In this document: in pieces, positions 45,660-56,900 of the stretch
How positions within the stretch are numbered: the stretch's first letter is position 1
How the letters are laid out: each line of letters begins with the position of its first letter
NCBI RefSeq assembly: GCF_032884065.1
Contig: NW_027063379.1
Coordinates: 310,001-374,000 of the forward strand
Direction of reading: 5' to 3'
Source: Artemia franciscana
Lineage: Eukaryota; Arthropoda; Branchiopoda; Anostraca; Artemiidae
DNA length: 64,000 bases
Notes under the pieces: model-generated
The model's database searches: none
Seen by the model: the letters and a program-made list of their open reading frames with translations, nothing else
Told to the model about the DNA's origin: nothing
Program-made: the position numbers and the translations under genes

Positions 45660-48600
45660 GAGGCTTAATGCAGGTCGGGATTTAAAATAATAGCTATGAG
45701 ACACGAGGTCCTTCTAAATATAAAAATTCATTAAGATCCGATCACCCAGTTGTAAGTTAAAAATATCTCATTTTTTCTAATTTTTCCTCTCCCTTAAGCC
45801 CCCAAGATGGTCGAATCGGGGAAAACGACTTTATCAAGTCGATTTGTGCAGGTCCCTGACACGCCTACCAGTTTTCATCGTCCTAGCACGTCCAGAAGCA
45901 CCAACTCGAAAAAGCACTGGATCCCCCTAACTCCCCTAAAGAGAAAAGATCCCGTCCGGTTACGTCAATCTACGACACGTGTCTAGCACATTTCCTTATT
46001 CTACCGACCAAGTTTCATCCTGATCTCTCCACTCTAAGCGTTTTCCAGGATTTCTGTTGCCCCCCTCCAACTCCCCCCAATGTCACCAGATATGGTCGGA
46101 ATTTAAAATAATAGCTCTGAGTTATGAGTTCTTTCTAAATACCAAATTTCATTAAGATCTGGTCACCTGTTCCTAAGTTAAAAATACCTCAACTTTTCAA
46201 ATTTTTCCGAATTAACATCCCCCCAACTCTTCCAAAGAGAGCGGATTCATTCCAATTATGTCAATCATGTATCTCAAACTTATACCTATTCTTCCCATTA
46301 AGTTTCATCTCGATCTCTCCACTCTAAGCGTTTTCCAAGATTTCCGGTTTCCAAGATTTCTGTTTCCTCCCTCCAACCCCCTATGTCCCCAGAGCATCTG
46401 AGACATAAAATATTTTATATATCAAGTTTCATTAATCACCCATTCGTAAGATAAAGATGAGGTCAAGTAATCCTCAAAGACATAGTTTTATATCTTTCGA
46501 TTATGCTGAATAAAACGGCTAGTTAAAAATTCTGATCGGACAACATCGGGGGAAAAAGTGGCGTGACAGGGGAGCTAGTCACCCTCCAGTATTTTAGTCA
46601 CTTTAAAAGGGAACTACAAATTTTGATTTCCGATCAAATAAGCCCTCTCCCGATCTTCTGGGATCACTCGTTACTTTTTAAACTAAATACTACAATTATA
46701 AATATTGAATTTATTATTAATTGATATTTTGTATTTAGTAATAATATGTAGAGTATATATTATAATATTGCCAATATAATACACATATATTCATATCAAA
46801 AAATATATAATCATAATTAACATAATTAATTACTTGTTTGGTAAAGTTCAGAAGGAGTTTTAGGCAACTACTAGCCTCGATTAATTTCTGAGGCCAGTAG
46901 TTGCTTATATTATCAAGCAAGGTTTACCTTACCAGCTAAAACCATTTGTAGTCCGTTGCAAAAAAAAAAAAGATCATATGGCACTTGTGACGAGGTCGGA
47001 CGCTTAAAAAAGTTTCAGTCCTATAATTATTGATTTCCTCGTCCTAGTACATCAAGAAGCACCGAACTCGCCAAGGCACTAGATGTCCCTCCAATTCCCT
47101 AAAGAGATCGGATCCGGTCCACTTATGTCAATCATGCATCTGTAACTTGTACTTATTCTCAAATTCGCCAAGATACTAAAAATCTCCTCACCTCCCCCAA
47201 AGAGAGCGAATTTGATCTGGTTATGTAAATCACGTATCAAGAAGTTCTGCTTATTCTTCCCATCAAGTTCCATCCCAATTTCTTCACTCAATGAGTTTTT
47301 CCCCATTTTTGATTTACAAGATTTACAATTCCCACCTCCACCCCCTATGGCCCATATTGAAAAGGGAGCATCTGAGACATGAGATCTTTCTATATATCAA
47401 GTTTCATTAAGATCCGATCACCCATTCGTAAGATAGACATACATCCATTTTCATATTTCTCCCTCCCTCCAGCCAACCTCCAGATGATCGAATCGGAGAA
47501 ACGACTGTTATCAAGTCAATTTGTATATGTCCCTGACACGCCAACCAATTTTTATCGTCCTAGCACGTCCAGAAGCACCAAACTCGCCAAGGCACTGAAA
47601 ATCTTCCCCAACTCCCTCAAAGAAAGCGGATCCGGTATGTCAGTTACGTATCTAGAACTTTTGCTTTTTCTTCCCATCAAGTTTCATCCCGATCTCTCCA
47701 CTTTAATTGTTTTCCAAGATTTCTGGTTCCCCTTTCTGCCCCCCCCCCCCAATACAAGAGCTCTGAGACACGAAGTCCTTCTAAATAACAAATTTCATTA
47801 ACATCCAATCACCCGTACGTAAGTTAAAAATACTTTATTTTTTCTAATTTTTCCGAATCAACCCCCCCCCCAGGTCCCCAAAAGAGAGTAGATCCTGTCT
47901 GATTATGTCAATAACGTATCTAGGACTTTGGCTTATTCTTCCCACCAAGTTTCATCCCCATCTCCACAATCTGAGCGTTTTCCAAGATTTCCGGTTTCCC
48001 CCTCGAATTCCCCCAATGTAACCGATTCCTTTTAGGATTTAAAATGAGAGATCTAAGAAATGAATTTCTTCTAAATATCGAATTTCATTGCGATCTGATA
48101 GCCCTTTCGTTAGTTAAAAACCCTCATTTTTCTAATTTTTCGGAACTAACCCCTCCCTCCCACTCCCCTAAAGATAGCACATCCGGTCTGGTTATGTCAA
48201 TAACGCATCAAGGACTTGTGCTTATTCTTCTCACCAACTATCATCACGATTTCTCCACTCTAAGCGTTTTCCAAGATTTCTGGTTTCCTCATTCAACTTC
48301 CCCCAATGTCACCGGATCCGGTCAGGATTTAAAAGCTTTGAGACACAAATTCTTTCTAAATATCAAATTTCATTAAGATCCAATCACCCGTCCGTAACTA
48401 AAAAATACCTCATTTTTTTCAAATTTTTCCGAATTACCAAATTATGCCCCCCCCCCCTAATTCTCCCAAAGAGAGTGGATCCGGTCCGGCTTATGGCAAT
48501 CACGTATATAGGACTTGTTCTTATTTTTCCCACCAAATTTCATTCCAATCTCCACTCTAAGCGTTTTCCAAGATTTCAGGTTTCCCCCTCCAACTCCCCC

Positions 48601-48924
48601 TAATATCAACAGATCCGGTCAGGATTTAAAATATGAACTCTGAGGCAAGCTTTCATTCCAAATATCAAATTTCATTCAGCTGTGGTTATCTTTTCGTAAG
48701 TTAAAAATACCTCATTTTTTCTAATTTTTTCAAATTAACCTCTCCCTCCCCCAAATGGTCGAATGAGGAAAAACACTATTTCTAATTTAAGCTGGTCTGT
48801 TCCCTGATACACCTACCAAATTCCATCGTCCTAGCGTATCTGGAAGTACCCAAAATAGCAAAAACGGGATCAACAGACCAACAGAAATTGCGATCGCTAT
48901 ATGTCACTTGGTAAATACCAAGTG
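45660..48924 (-). repeat. Family B array, minus orientation, ~290-bp units
   Basis: GATCTCTCCACTCTAAGCG-like blocks recur near 46021, 46314, 47694, 47963, 48252 and 48550. Between them come CGAATTTCATTAAGATCCGA-like blocks and poly-C runs. The array ends on the right with CTGTTGGTCTGTTGATCC (minus strand) and AGCGATCGCAATTTCTG, then an inverted repeat CACTTGGTA-AA-TACCAAGTG at 48905-48924. Near 46480-46660 a reversed piece of the family A/C core interrupts; 46690-46980 is AT-rich with a 15-base-arm hairpin at 46864-46904. Confidence 0.8.
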
Positions 48925-48989
48925 CCACAGAAAAACAAAGGTTCCCAAGTCCTCCTTGTCTAATTTTGCGCGTTCTGGCACAAAAAATA

Positions 48990-49230
48990 GTTATTCTTTG
49001 ATATTAAAGACTTGGAAATGACTTGTCAAATCCAGGTTATTCCAAACAAAATATCCGTACCGTTTCTACTCTTGAAGATCTGTAACTCACAACATCTATA
49101 GGTCAAATCTCAAGGTGAAAATTTAGTTCATCTAGTGTTATGATAGCCTTTTTTAGGATATAAAACTTGTTAATTATTTTAAACTATTACCAAATACCTC
49201 GGGACTCTCGAGTTCATAGGTTCCGATAGG
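48990..49230 (-). pseudogene. Decayed paralogue of the 49.5-kb exon
   Basis: Matches 49484-49690 in several blocks (GACTTGGAAATGACTTGT against GACTTGGCAGTGACTTGT; TTTCTACTCTTGAAGATCTG against TTTCTAACACTGAAGATTTG) but is frameshifted, with stops. Confidence 0.5.
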
Positions 49231-49483
49231 CTTGAATTCCGATAAATTTCATTAAGATCCGATCACCAGTACATATGTTAAAAATACATTATTTTTTCTA
49301 ATTTTTCCGAATTACCCCCCCCCCCCCCAATAGAGTAAATCCTTTGACTTGAGCTGAGAGTCAGTTATGTGACTTTGCTAGTTCTGACACCATTGCACGC
49401 AGAGAGTGAAAGCTGGCGTACATTTCTCTAAGTGCTTTAACCTTGAATAGCACGTGATATTTAAAATTCGAAAAGTAACTTAC

Positions 49484-49690
49484 TTAACGTTTTGCTTTCT
49501 GGCACGAAGTAAAACAAAAATCTATCCATCTTGTACAACAAAGACTTGGCAGTGACTTGTAAATTCCAGGCGAAATTCAAAGGGACGTCTTTGTCGTTTC
49601 TAACACTGAAGATTTGTGACTCACAGCATCTAAAGATGAAACCATTTCCGAACACCTCAAGAATTCTCATGTCCTTTGGTGAGTCAAAAC
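49484..49690 (-). CDS. Candidate internal exon, unrecognised family
   Basis: Minus strand: a pyrimidine-rich TTTTCTGTGGCTCAG acceptor, 207 bases, and a GTAAGT donor. The open frame gives 68 residues (FDSPKDMRILEVFGNG, then IFRCCESQIFSVRNDKDVP, then LNFAWNLQVTAKSLLYKMDR, ending FVPESKTL) of alternating hydrophobic and polar residues, suggesting beta strands. The exon keeps phase (2 bases in, 1 out). A decayed paralogue lies 0.5 kb away. I do not recognise the family, and no flanking exon of the same gene was found. Confidence 0.45.
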
Positions 49691-50039
49691 CTGAGCCACA
49701 GAAAAGCAAAATTAACAGCAATCAAATACTTTTAACCTCCAATTGATACATTGGTCATTTGGATCTCCTGACAGTTTACGTCACGTCTCCTTGAAGCATT
49801 ATTTGACCTTCTTTCCAGGAATGCACGTTGCTAGGCTTAGAATTTATAACTTGAATAAATTTCGATGCAAATAACAGTAACTTTCACTTTCAAATGTCAG
49901 CAAAATTTAATGTTCGATGACTTTCAAATGTCCAAGAATAAACAGGTGAAAGTAAAAAAAGAGACAAAAAATTAATTTTAATAGTTAATCAGTTGCAATA
50001 CGTCAATGAAATTTTCAGTATTATAGATACATGTGACCT

Positions 50040-51915
50040 AAAAAAGACCCTGGAATAGTGATTTTAAGCTATGCCTCAGTCTCTTCGCTACTTAAACTGC
50101 TTGAAAGATCTTGTGAGATATTTTACCAAGGAAAAAATAGTTTGGCTTGCACCTTGCATCTCTCGGATCAGCAGCGATACAAGATCATGGGAAAGTATTT
50201 TCAAGATATACCTCCGTCTGTACGCTACTTAAAAAGCTTGAAAAAATTTGTGAAGAATCTTAACTACGAATAAAGGAGTTGACTCCCACCTTGCTTCTTT
50301 CGGATCAGCAGCAAAATAAGTTCAAAATAAATCTAAGATAGAGATTTTGAGCTATGCCTCCATCTCTTCAATATTTAAGCAGCTTGAAAGAACTTGTGAA
50401 GAATCTTATCTAGGAAAAAAAGAGTCGGCTTGCACCTAGCTTCTCTCAGATCAGCAACAATATAAGGCCCAAAGATAGTGATTTTAAGCTATGCCTCCAT
50501 CTCTTCAATACTTAAGCAGCTTGAAAAAATTTGTGAAGAATCTTAACTAGGAAAAAAAAGAGTCGACCTGCACCAGGCTTTTCTCAGATCAGCAGCAATA
50601 TAAGGCCCAGGGATAATGATTTTAAGCTATGTCTCCATCTCTTCAATGCTTAAGCAGCTTGAAAGAACGTGTGAAGAATCTTAACTACCAAAAAAGGGTT
50701 GACTTCCACCTTCTCTCGGATCACCAGCAATATAAGACCCTGGGGTAGTAATTCTAAGCTCTGCCTCCGTCTTTTCAGTACTTAATACTTTTCAGCTTGA
50801 AAAATTTGTGAAGAATCTGAAATAGGAAAAAAAGAGCGGACTAGCACCTTGCTTCTCTCATATCACCAGCAATATTAGGTCCAGGGATAGTGGTTTTAAG
50901 CTATGCCCCCGTCTCTTCAATACTTAAGCAGCTTGAAAAAATCTTAAATAGGAGAAAAATAGTCGGCTTGCACCTTACTTCTCTCTGATCACCAGCAAAA
51001 TAAGACCCTGGGATGGTGATTTTAAGCTATGCCCCCGTCTCTTCAATATTTAATCAGCTTGAAGGAACTTGTGAAGAATTTTAACTACAAAAAAAGAGTG
51101 GATTTGCACCCTGCTTCTCTTGAATCAGCAGCAATTTAAGGCCAAGGATCGTGATTTTAAGCTATGCCTCTGTCTCTTCAAAACTTAAGCAGCTTGAAAG
51201 AACTTGGGAAGAATTTTAGCTAGGAAAAAATAGAGTTTCGCTTGCAACCTCCTTCGCTCGAATCAGCCGCAATATAAGGCCCCGGAATGGTGATTTTAAT
51301 CTATGCCTCCGTTCTTCAATATTTAAGCAGCTTGAAAGAACTTGTGAAAAATCTTAACTAGGAAAAAAATTAGTCGACTTCCACCTTGCTTCTCTCAGAT
51401 CAGCAGCGATAAAAGACCCTGGGATATTAATTTTATACTATGGCTCCGTCTCTTCAATGCTTAAGCAGCTTGACAAATTTGTGAAAAATCATAACTAGGA
51501 AAAAAAAGAGTCGACTTGCACCTTGCTTTTCTCGAATCAGCAGAAATATAAGGCCCAGACATAGTGATTTTAAGCTATACCTCCGTCTCTTCAATACTTA
51601 AGCAGCTTGAAAGAACTAGTGAAGAATCTAAAATATATAAAATTGAGTTTGGCTTACACCCGACTTTGCTCGGATCAACAGCAATATAAAGCCAAGGAAT
51701 AGTGGTTTAAAGCTATGGCTCCGTCTATTCAATGCTTAAGTAGCTTGAAAGAACTTGTGAAGAGTCTTAACTAGGAAAAAAAGAGCCGACTTGCACCTCG
51801 CTTCTTTCAGACCAGCAGCGACATAAGGCCCAGGAATAGTGGTTTTAAGCTATGCCTCCATCTCTTCAATATTTAATCAGCTTGAAAGACCTTGTGAAGA
51901 ATCTTAAATAGGTAT
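50040..51915. repeat. Tandem array, 14 units of ~138 bp
   Basis: Each unit runs GTGATTTTAAGCTATGCCTC, CGTCTCTTCAATACTTAAGC, AGCTTGAAAGAACTTGTGAA, AATCTTAACTAGGAAAAAAA, GAGTCGACTTGCACCTTGCT, CTCGGATCAGCAGCAATATA. Units start near 50060, 50200, 50350, 50486, 50625, 50757, 50895, 51025, 51160, 51296, 51432, 51573, 51711 and 51848. Stops in every unit rule out a repeat protein in this direction. Confidence 0.92.
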
Positions 51916-52996
51916 TGGGTTTTTACTTCTAGCATTTACCCTGGGTTAGATTCTCGAATATCTTAATCGTATTAGCTATGAACACAGTTTACTTAATTGC
52001 TCAAAAGGTGACAATTTTTTGCAGTGCAAACTATGTATGTGCAACATGTAGCAAACAAAAATGTCCTAGTGAGTCCAGCATATGTCTTTCTGTCTTGTTA
52101 ATTGGAAATGATTCTCTTACTGGGAAAATGGCAGAACTGTGTACCCTTGCAACGAAAACAGTTGAAAATCATTTTAATTTGGGCAGCCAAACCCATGTGA
52201 TCATCCATTAAATTAACTAATGCTCAGATTATGAGCCAAATTAAAGCAGCTTGTCATGTTCAAACTTGGTTTGAGAATATTTGGTTAAAAATCAATATGT
52301 TGGGTAACTCCATGGGTGTATGAAAGGGGGGCAGCTGCCCTCCAAGAACTTCACCCTTATACTAGATTTTAACGAAAACTTTTCGTATGCTGGAATTTTT
52401 TCTATTCCACTGATAGAAATTTTAAAATCACCAGACATAAGAAACAATTTCCAAACACTAATTCTGATACTGATATTTAGGCTCGATATTCAATATTAAT
52501 ATTTGGTCTGGTATAGAGATACGAGACTGGTCCACGATCGGCAGGTTTTTACCTTTTGTTAATCTCCAGGAATTGATTCAATTGACAAGATGCTGCTGAG
52601 TATACCGAAGCAAAGGTTCTCATTCAATACTATCCCTAAAAAAGATAATTGGAAATATTCTACCACTGTTCCACCTGGATACCTCTCTGTTTAAGCGGTC
52701 AAATGTACCGAACCTGGGCCTCTATGGTACTGGTTCGGTCATCTCTGGCTTATATTCGGCCACCTGACAAAAGAAATGAAAAGTGGCCAGGGAATCATTA
52801 AAACTTGTTTTTCGGATACAAAATTATCAAAGAATACTGTCAGTATAAATAACAACAAAATCAATTTCAGTAAGGTTTAAAAAACTAAACGTTACCTCTT
52901 TTACTCTAGTCTCTTTCAGAAAGTGGACCATAAGTTCTTCAGTTGATACTTTTTTGATAATGATAATATAGTGAACAGGATTTCATTTCTGGCTCT
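51916..52996. other. No supported gene
   Basis: A 77-codon cysteine-containing plus frame (51978-52211) has no recognised domain. A GGGCAGCTGCCC palindrome lies near 52329. Confidence 0.3.
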
Positions 52997-53209
52997 TTAG
53001 CTCAACCCAAAGTAATCACCGGCCTTGACTTTCTCGCTGTCAAATGGAAGTTGCTGGTTGGGAGGCTCGTCATCAACGTCCATACTTAAGTTTGAATAGT
53101 TGTATATAGACTCATCTAAGTCAAAATCATCATTCCAAAACGGCAAGCCAAAGCTGGTAGATGGGATGTTTTTTGTGAGGGAGGCAAGATAAAGTTGGAT
53201 AGCATCCAT
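52997..53209 (-). CDS. Possible small acidic protein or terminal exon
   Basis: 70 codons from an ATG at 53209 with an in-frame TAG shortly upstream, ending at 52997. Composition is protein-like (PFWNDDFDLDESIYNYSN, MDVDDEPPNQQLPFDSEKV, ending KAGDYFGLS), markedly acidic, and not repeat-derived. No domain recognised. It could be a complete small gene, a terminal exon or chance. Confidence 0.35.
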   Translation of the reverse strand: MDAIQLYLASLTKNIPSTSFGLPFWNDDFDLDESIYNYSNLSMDVDDEPPNQQLPFDSEKVKAGDYFGLS

Positions 53210-54743
53210 GCTCCTGGATTGGCCCTACCAAGGCCTTATAGACAGTACGTAGTATTTCCTTATTGAGAAACTTGAATGATCTATGGAGGATTCCAACTAA
53301 CACCGACGCCTTTCATAAATAGATGAAATTATTAGGGATGTCAATTAGTAAGAGGGGGTGTTTTATTTGCCAATTCTCCCTAGATTTTGAAATTTGTTTG
53401 TAATTGTACTTTGTTAAAAAAAGTATTCTATTCATCTGCATTTAAAAAAAAAGGTTTTAACATTATTGATTGAGATACCAAAATGTTATTAATTCAGACA
53501 GTGAATGAAATAATATAGTTAAGCCTGATCATTTCACTGTTATATCTGAAAACTTTGATCAATAAAAAACAAACACTTAAAAACATTTACAGTTATTTGG
53601 CGAAAGTATGGTATACACTTCTTAATAATAAAACAATGTCATCAAATTCATTTCAAAATGATTGTTTGTGCGGAACTGAAATCCTGTTTAATTCAATCTC
53701 CGTTTAACTAAGTCCCCTTGCCATTCAAACATCATTTAATCTAATCCCCTTTTAACTAAACCGTATTTGACTTAACCCCATTACTGTAATAATGAAATTC
53801 AAATGTTTTCTGGCCCTGATTATGAAAAGTTTGCTAATTTCAAATATACAAGACAAAACGATATATTTTTGCCATAAATCAGAATAAAAAACATTTACAT
53901 AAGAACTTACCTTTTTATTGGTGCCAACTTTTATAACTTGCAACAAAACAAGAAGAATTATATTTTGTAGGTAATTGCTGAATGAAAATTGAATGGCCCA
54001 ATTTTGAATTTTCTTTGATTTTTATTTTTTTATTTTTAGTGTTAAGAAAATTCACTTAAAAACTGTAATGTGTATAACCAAGACCAAGGGTGCCTCCGTT
54101 AAAGAAATAGGAAATAAGGAAACAAATCTGGCTGCATTGACTTCTGAAATCCAATTTTTTCATCAGTTCACAGCTCTTCATTATAAGTGACTTTGATATA
54201 CGTTTTTTAAAACAAAATGGACCATAAACTGATTTTTTCAATAAAATGGTAGGTTAAGATACATGCATATTTAAGGGTGACTATAGAATATGGGTCAGAT
54301 TTCGCTTTGGCATCGTTTATTGCGCGTCTTAGCTGTTTTTTATGCTTAATCACTGTCTTAGTAATTTTACAGGTCATTTTACATTGTCATTTTGTTTCCA
54401 AGATGAAAGGCAGTGTTGTCTGAAATATTATTCTATTCAGCGGCCGCTGTCTTCACACGCTACTCTTTACAATTTCTCCGTAGATTGGGGTTGAATGAAA
54501 GGGCTTCAGGGAATTTTTGTGCGACTGTTTGTTGATAGTAGCTTTTGTTGGTTTTAAGAAGCAAAACTAGTGACTTGATCAGATTCTCTTGGTCTGGAAT
54601 TGCGTGAATTAGATTTAAATAAAAATTTACAAGCAGTGAGCTTTAAAGCTTGAGGCAGTGTCCCTGCACAAGTTAGTCCTGACGAGCTGCACTTTGGTAA
54701 GTTTGGCAAGGGGCTTTTCTCTGTCCGAAAATAACTTCAAAGC
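53210..54743. other. No supported gene
   Basis: A short degenerate repeat of TTTAACTAAGTCCCCTT type (~30 bp, about three units) at 53695-53780. Otherwise AT-rich. Confidence 0.4.
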
Positions 54744-56105
54744 TATCAAACAGTTCGTGGTAACGAACTGTAGTAAGGAGTGACCCGGCTCAATAGTATC
54801 CGAAACTCAAAAAAATTGAATTTTCTTAGATATCATTAGCTACATCAAAAGAATTATACTTTAATGCTGATTTTAAATATATAAGTTTCATCAAGTTTAG
54901 TCTTGTCCATCAAAAGTTACGAGCTTGAGAAAATTTGCCTTATTTTAGAAAATAGGAAAAAACACGCCCTAAAAGTCATAGAATCTTAACAAAAATCACG
55001 CCATCGCATTCAACGTATCAGAGAACCCTATTGTGGAAGTTTCAAGCTCCTATCTACAAAAATGTGGATATTGGTATTTTTCGCCAGAAGACCAAGAACG
55101 GGAGCGTTTTTTTTTTCCCAGGGGTGATCGTATCAACCCATTGGTCCTAGAATGTTGCAAGGGGGCTCATTTTAACGTTAATTAACAGTTCTAGTGCCCT
55201 TTTTAAGTTACCAAAAAATTGGAGGGCATCTAGACCCCTCCCACGCTTATTTCCCCCCAATCGTACCTGATCAAAACTCTGAGATAGCCATTTTATTCAC
55301 CATAGTCTAAAGACCTAATAATTATGTCTTTGGGGACGACTTACTCCTCCACAGTCCCTGTGAGAGGGGCTACAACTTACAAACTTTGAGCAATGTTTAC
55401 ATATAGTAATGGTTATTGGGAAGTGTGCAGACGTTTTTCAGGGGGAGTTTTTTGGGTTTGGGGGAGGGGGAGAAGTCGAGGGTGGTGGGGTTGCGCGGGA
55501 GGATCTTTCCATGGAGGAATTTACCATGGGGGAAGATAATTTCGATGAAGGGAGCACAGGATTTTCTAGCATTATTTAAAAAAACAATGAAAAAATAAAA
55601 TTAAAAAGTTTTTTCAACTGAAAATAAGGAGCAGCATTAAAGGTTAAAACGAACAGAAATTATTACGCATATCAGGGGTTCACCTCCTCGTAATACCTCG
55701 CTCTTTACGCTAATGTATTTTTAGTAATTTCAACTATTTATTCTACGAACTTGGTGATTCAGGGGTCATTCTTAAGGAATTGGGACAAAATTTATGCTTT
55801 AGTGTAAAGAGCGAGGTACTGACGACGGGTGAACCCCCTCATATACGTAATAAAAATATACGAATATAGAAGTTCGTTACGTAAGTTAACTCTGAAGTCA
55901 CTTATATCTTTACTTATGAAATCGTTCCTAAAAAATGAAAAGTTCAATCTGGATTTTTTAAGCAATCAAAAAATTGGAGGGCAACTAGGCCTCCTCCCGC
56001 GCTCCTTTTTTCTCAAAATCTTCCAATTAAAACTATGAGAAAGCTATTTAGACAAAAAAAAAATTGTGCAAATTTCATTTTAATTATTTATGTTAAGTAA
56101 CAGAA

Positions 56106-56136
56106 CTGTTACTAAACATATTATGTTTAGTAACAG
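56106..56136. repeat. Perfect 14-bp hairpin
   Basis: CTGTTACTAAACAT, ATT loop, exact complement. Confidence 0.9.
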
Positions 56137-56270
56137 AAATTACTCTGTATATCTAAGGAGACTTTCCTCCTCAGCGTCCCGCTCTTTGCTCTAAAGTTTT
56201 TTACCGTTTCAAAAAGTAGAGTTAAGAGAAAGAGTCAAACTTTAGCGTAAAGAGCGGGACGTTGAAGTAA

Positions 56271-56308
56271 TGCAGTAATGCAAAAACTGCATTACTGCAG
56301 TTTTTGCA
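56271..56308. repeat. Two overlapping perfect hairpins
   Basis: TGCAGTAATGCA pairs with 56288-56299 (12 bp). TGCAAAAACTGCA (56279-56291) pairs with 56296-56308 (13 bp, TTAC loop). The two folds exclude each other. Confidence 0.9.
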
Positions 56309-56689
56309 GATTAATTGATACGAAAAGAAAATTAAGCTGTATATTTTTTACTAGTGAAATCGTTCCTAAAAAATGAAAAGTTTTATTTGCCTTTTTAAGC
56401 AATCAAAAATTGGAGGGCAACTTTCAATGAAAATGGAAATCCAACTTTCAATGAAATTTTCTACTTTTTTAAAAAAGTCGCCAAATACTACACTGTAATT
56501 AATGCTAATAGTTTTTGATTGCTATCTTCCCATGTTGAATTGCTGAATATTCAATTCTTATTAGTTTCCCATTAGTTCACTTTGATTACCCCTTACTGTC
56601 CTGAGTCAGTTTTCGAGGTTACTGAGCAATCAAGGCTAGAGAAATTACATAACAAGTTTGTTTCGGAACTTCTCTCTTAGTAATCAACA

Positions 56690-56900
56690 GCTATTGAGGC
56701 ATGCATTGTGCATGCAGGTACAAACAAAATAAATTTATCTCCCGTTTCGGTTGCTAAATTCTGGGAGAGAAAAAGCTTATACTTTGTGGAAGAAAAACTC
56801 CACTTCCCTAAGGCTCTGTTTTTCTCTGTTGTACCAATAACCCGAAAGCAAATCAACCAAGGAAACAGCGTAAACTTTTTTTTTCAACACAACATGAAAA
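56690..56900 (+). pseudogene. Possible SGNH-hydrolase-like fragment
   Basis: Reads CIVHAGTNKINLSP, then EEKLHFPKALFFSVVPITRK. This resembles the HxGTND block and the following strand-helix-strand (K.P.A...S..P.R) of SGNH/GDSL esterases. Such domains occur in ORF1 of some LINEs and in other mobile elements. The catalytic Ser block and the C-terminal Asp-His are not visible and GTND reads GTNK, so it is probably an inactive transposon piece. Confidence 0.4.

Larger units (their letters stand above)
54744..56440 (+). mobile_element. Family A, copy 5
   Basis: Hairpin head ACAGTTCGT-GGTA-ACGAACTGT at 54750-54771, GTAAGGAGTGACCCGGCTC, TTGGAGGGCATCTAGACCCC core, inverted-repeat modules near 55615-55850 and 56130-56260. 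A duplicated GAAATCGTTCCTAAAAAATG segment (55918 and 56355) follows. Carries two private palindromes. Confidence 0.8.

Noticed and set aside
50040..51915. CRISPR-like or repeat-protein interpretation of the regular array
   Set aside because: The units repeat along their whole length without unique spacers, stops occur in each unit, and the context is eukaryotic.
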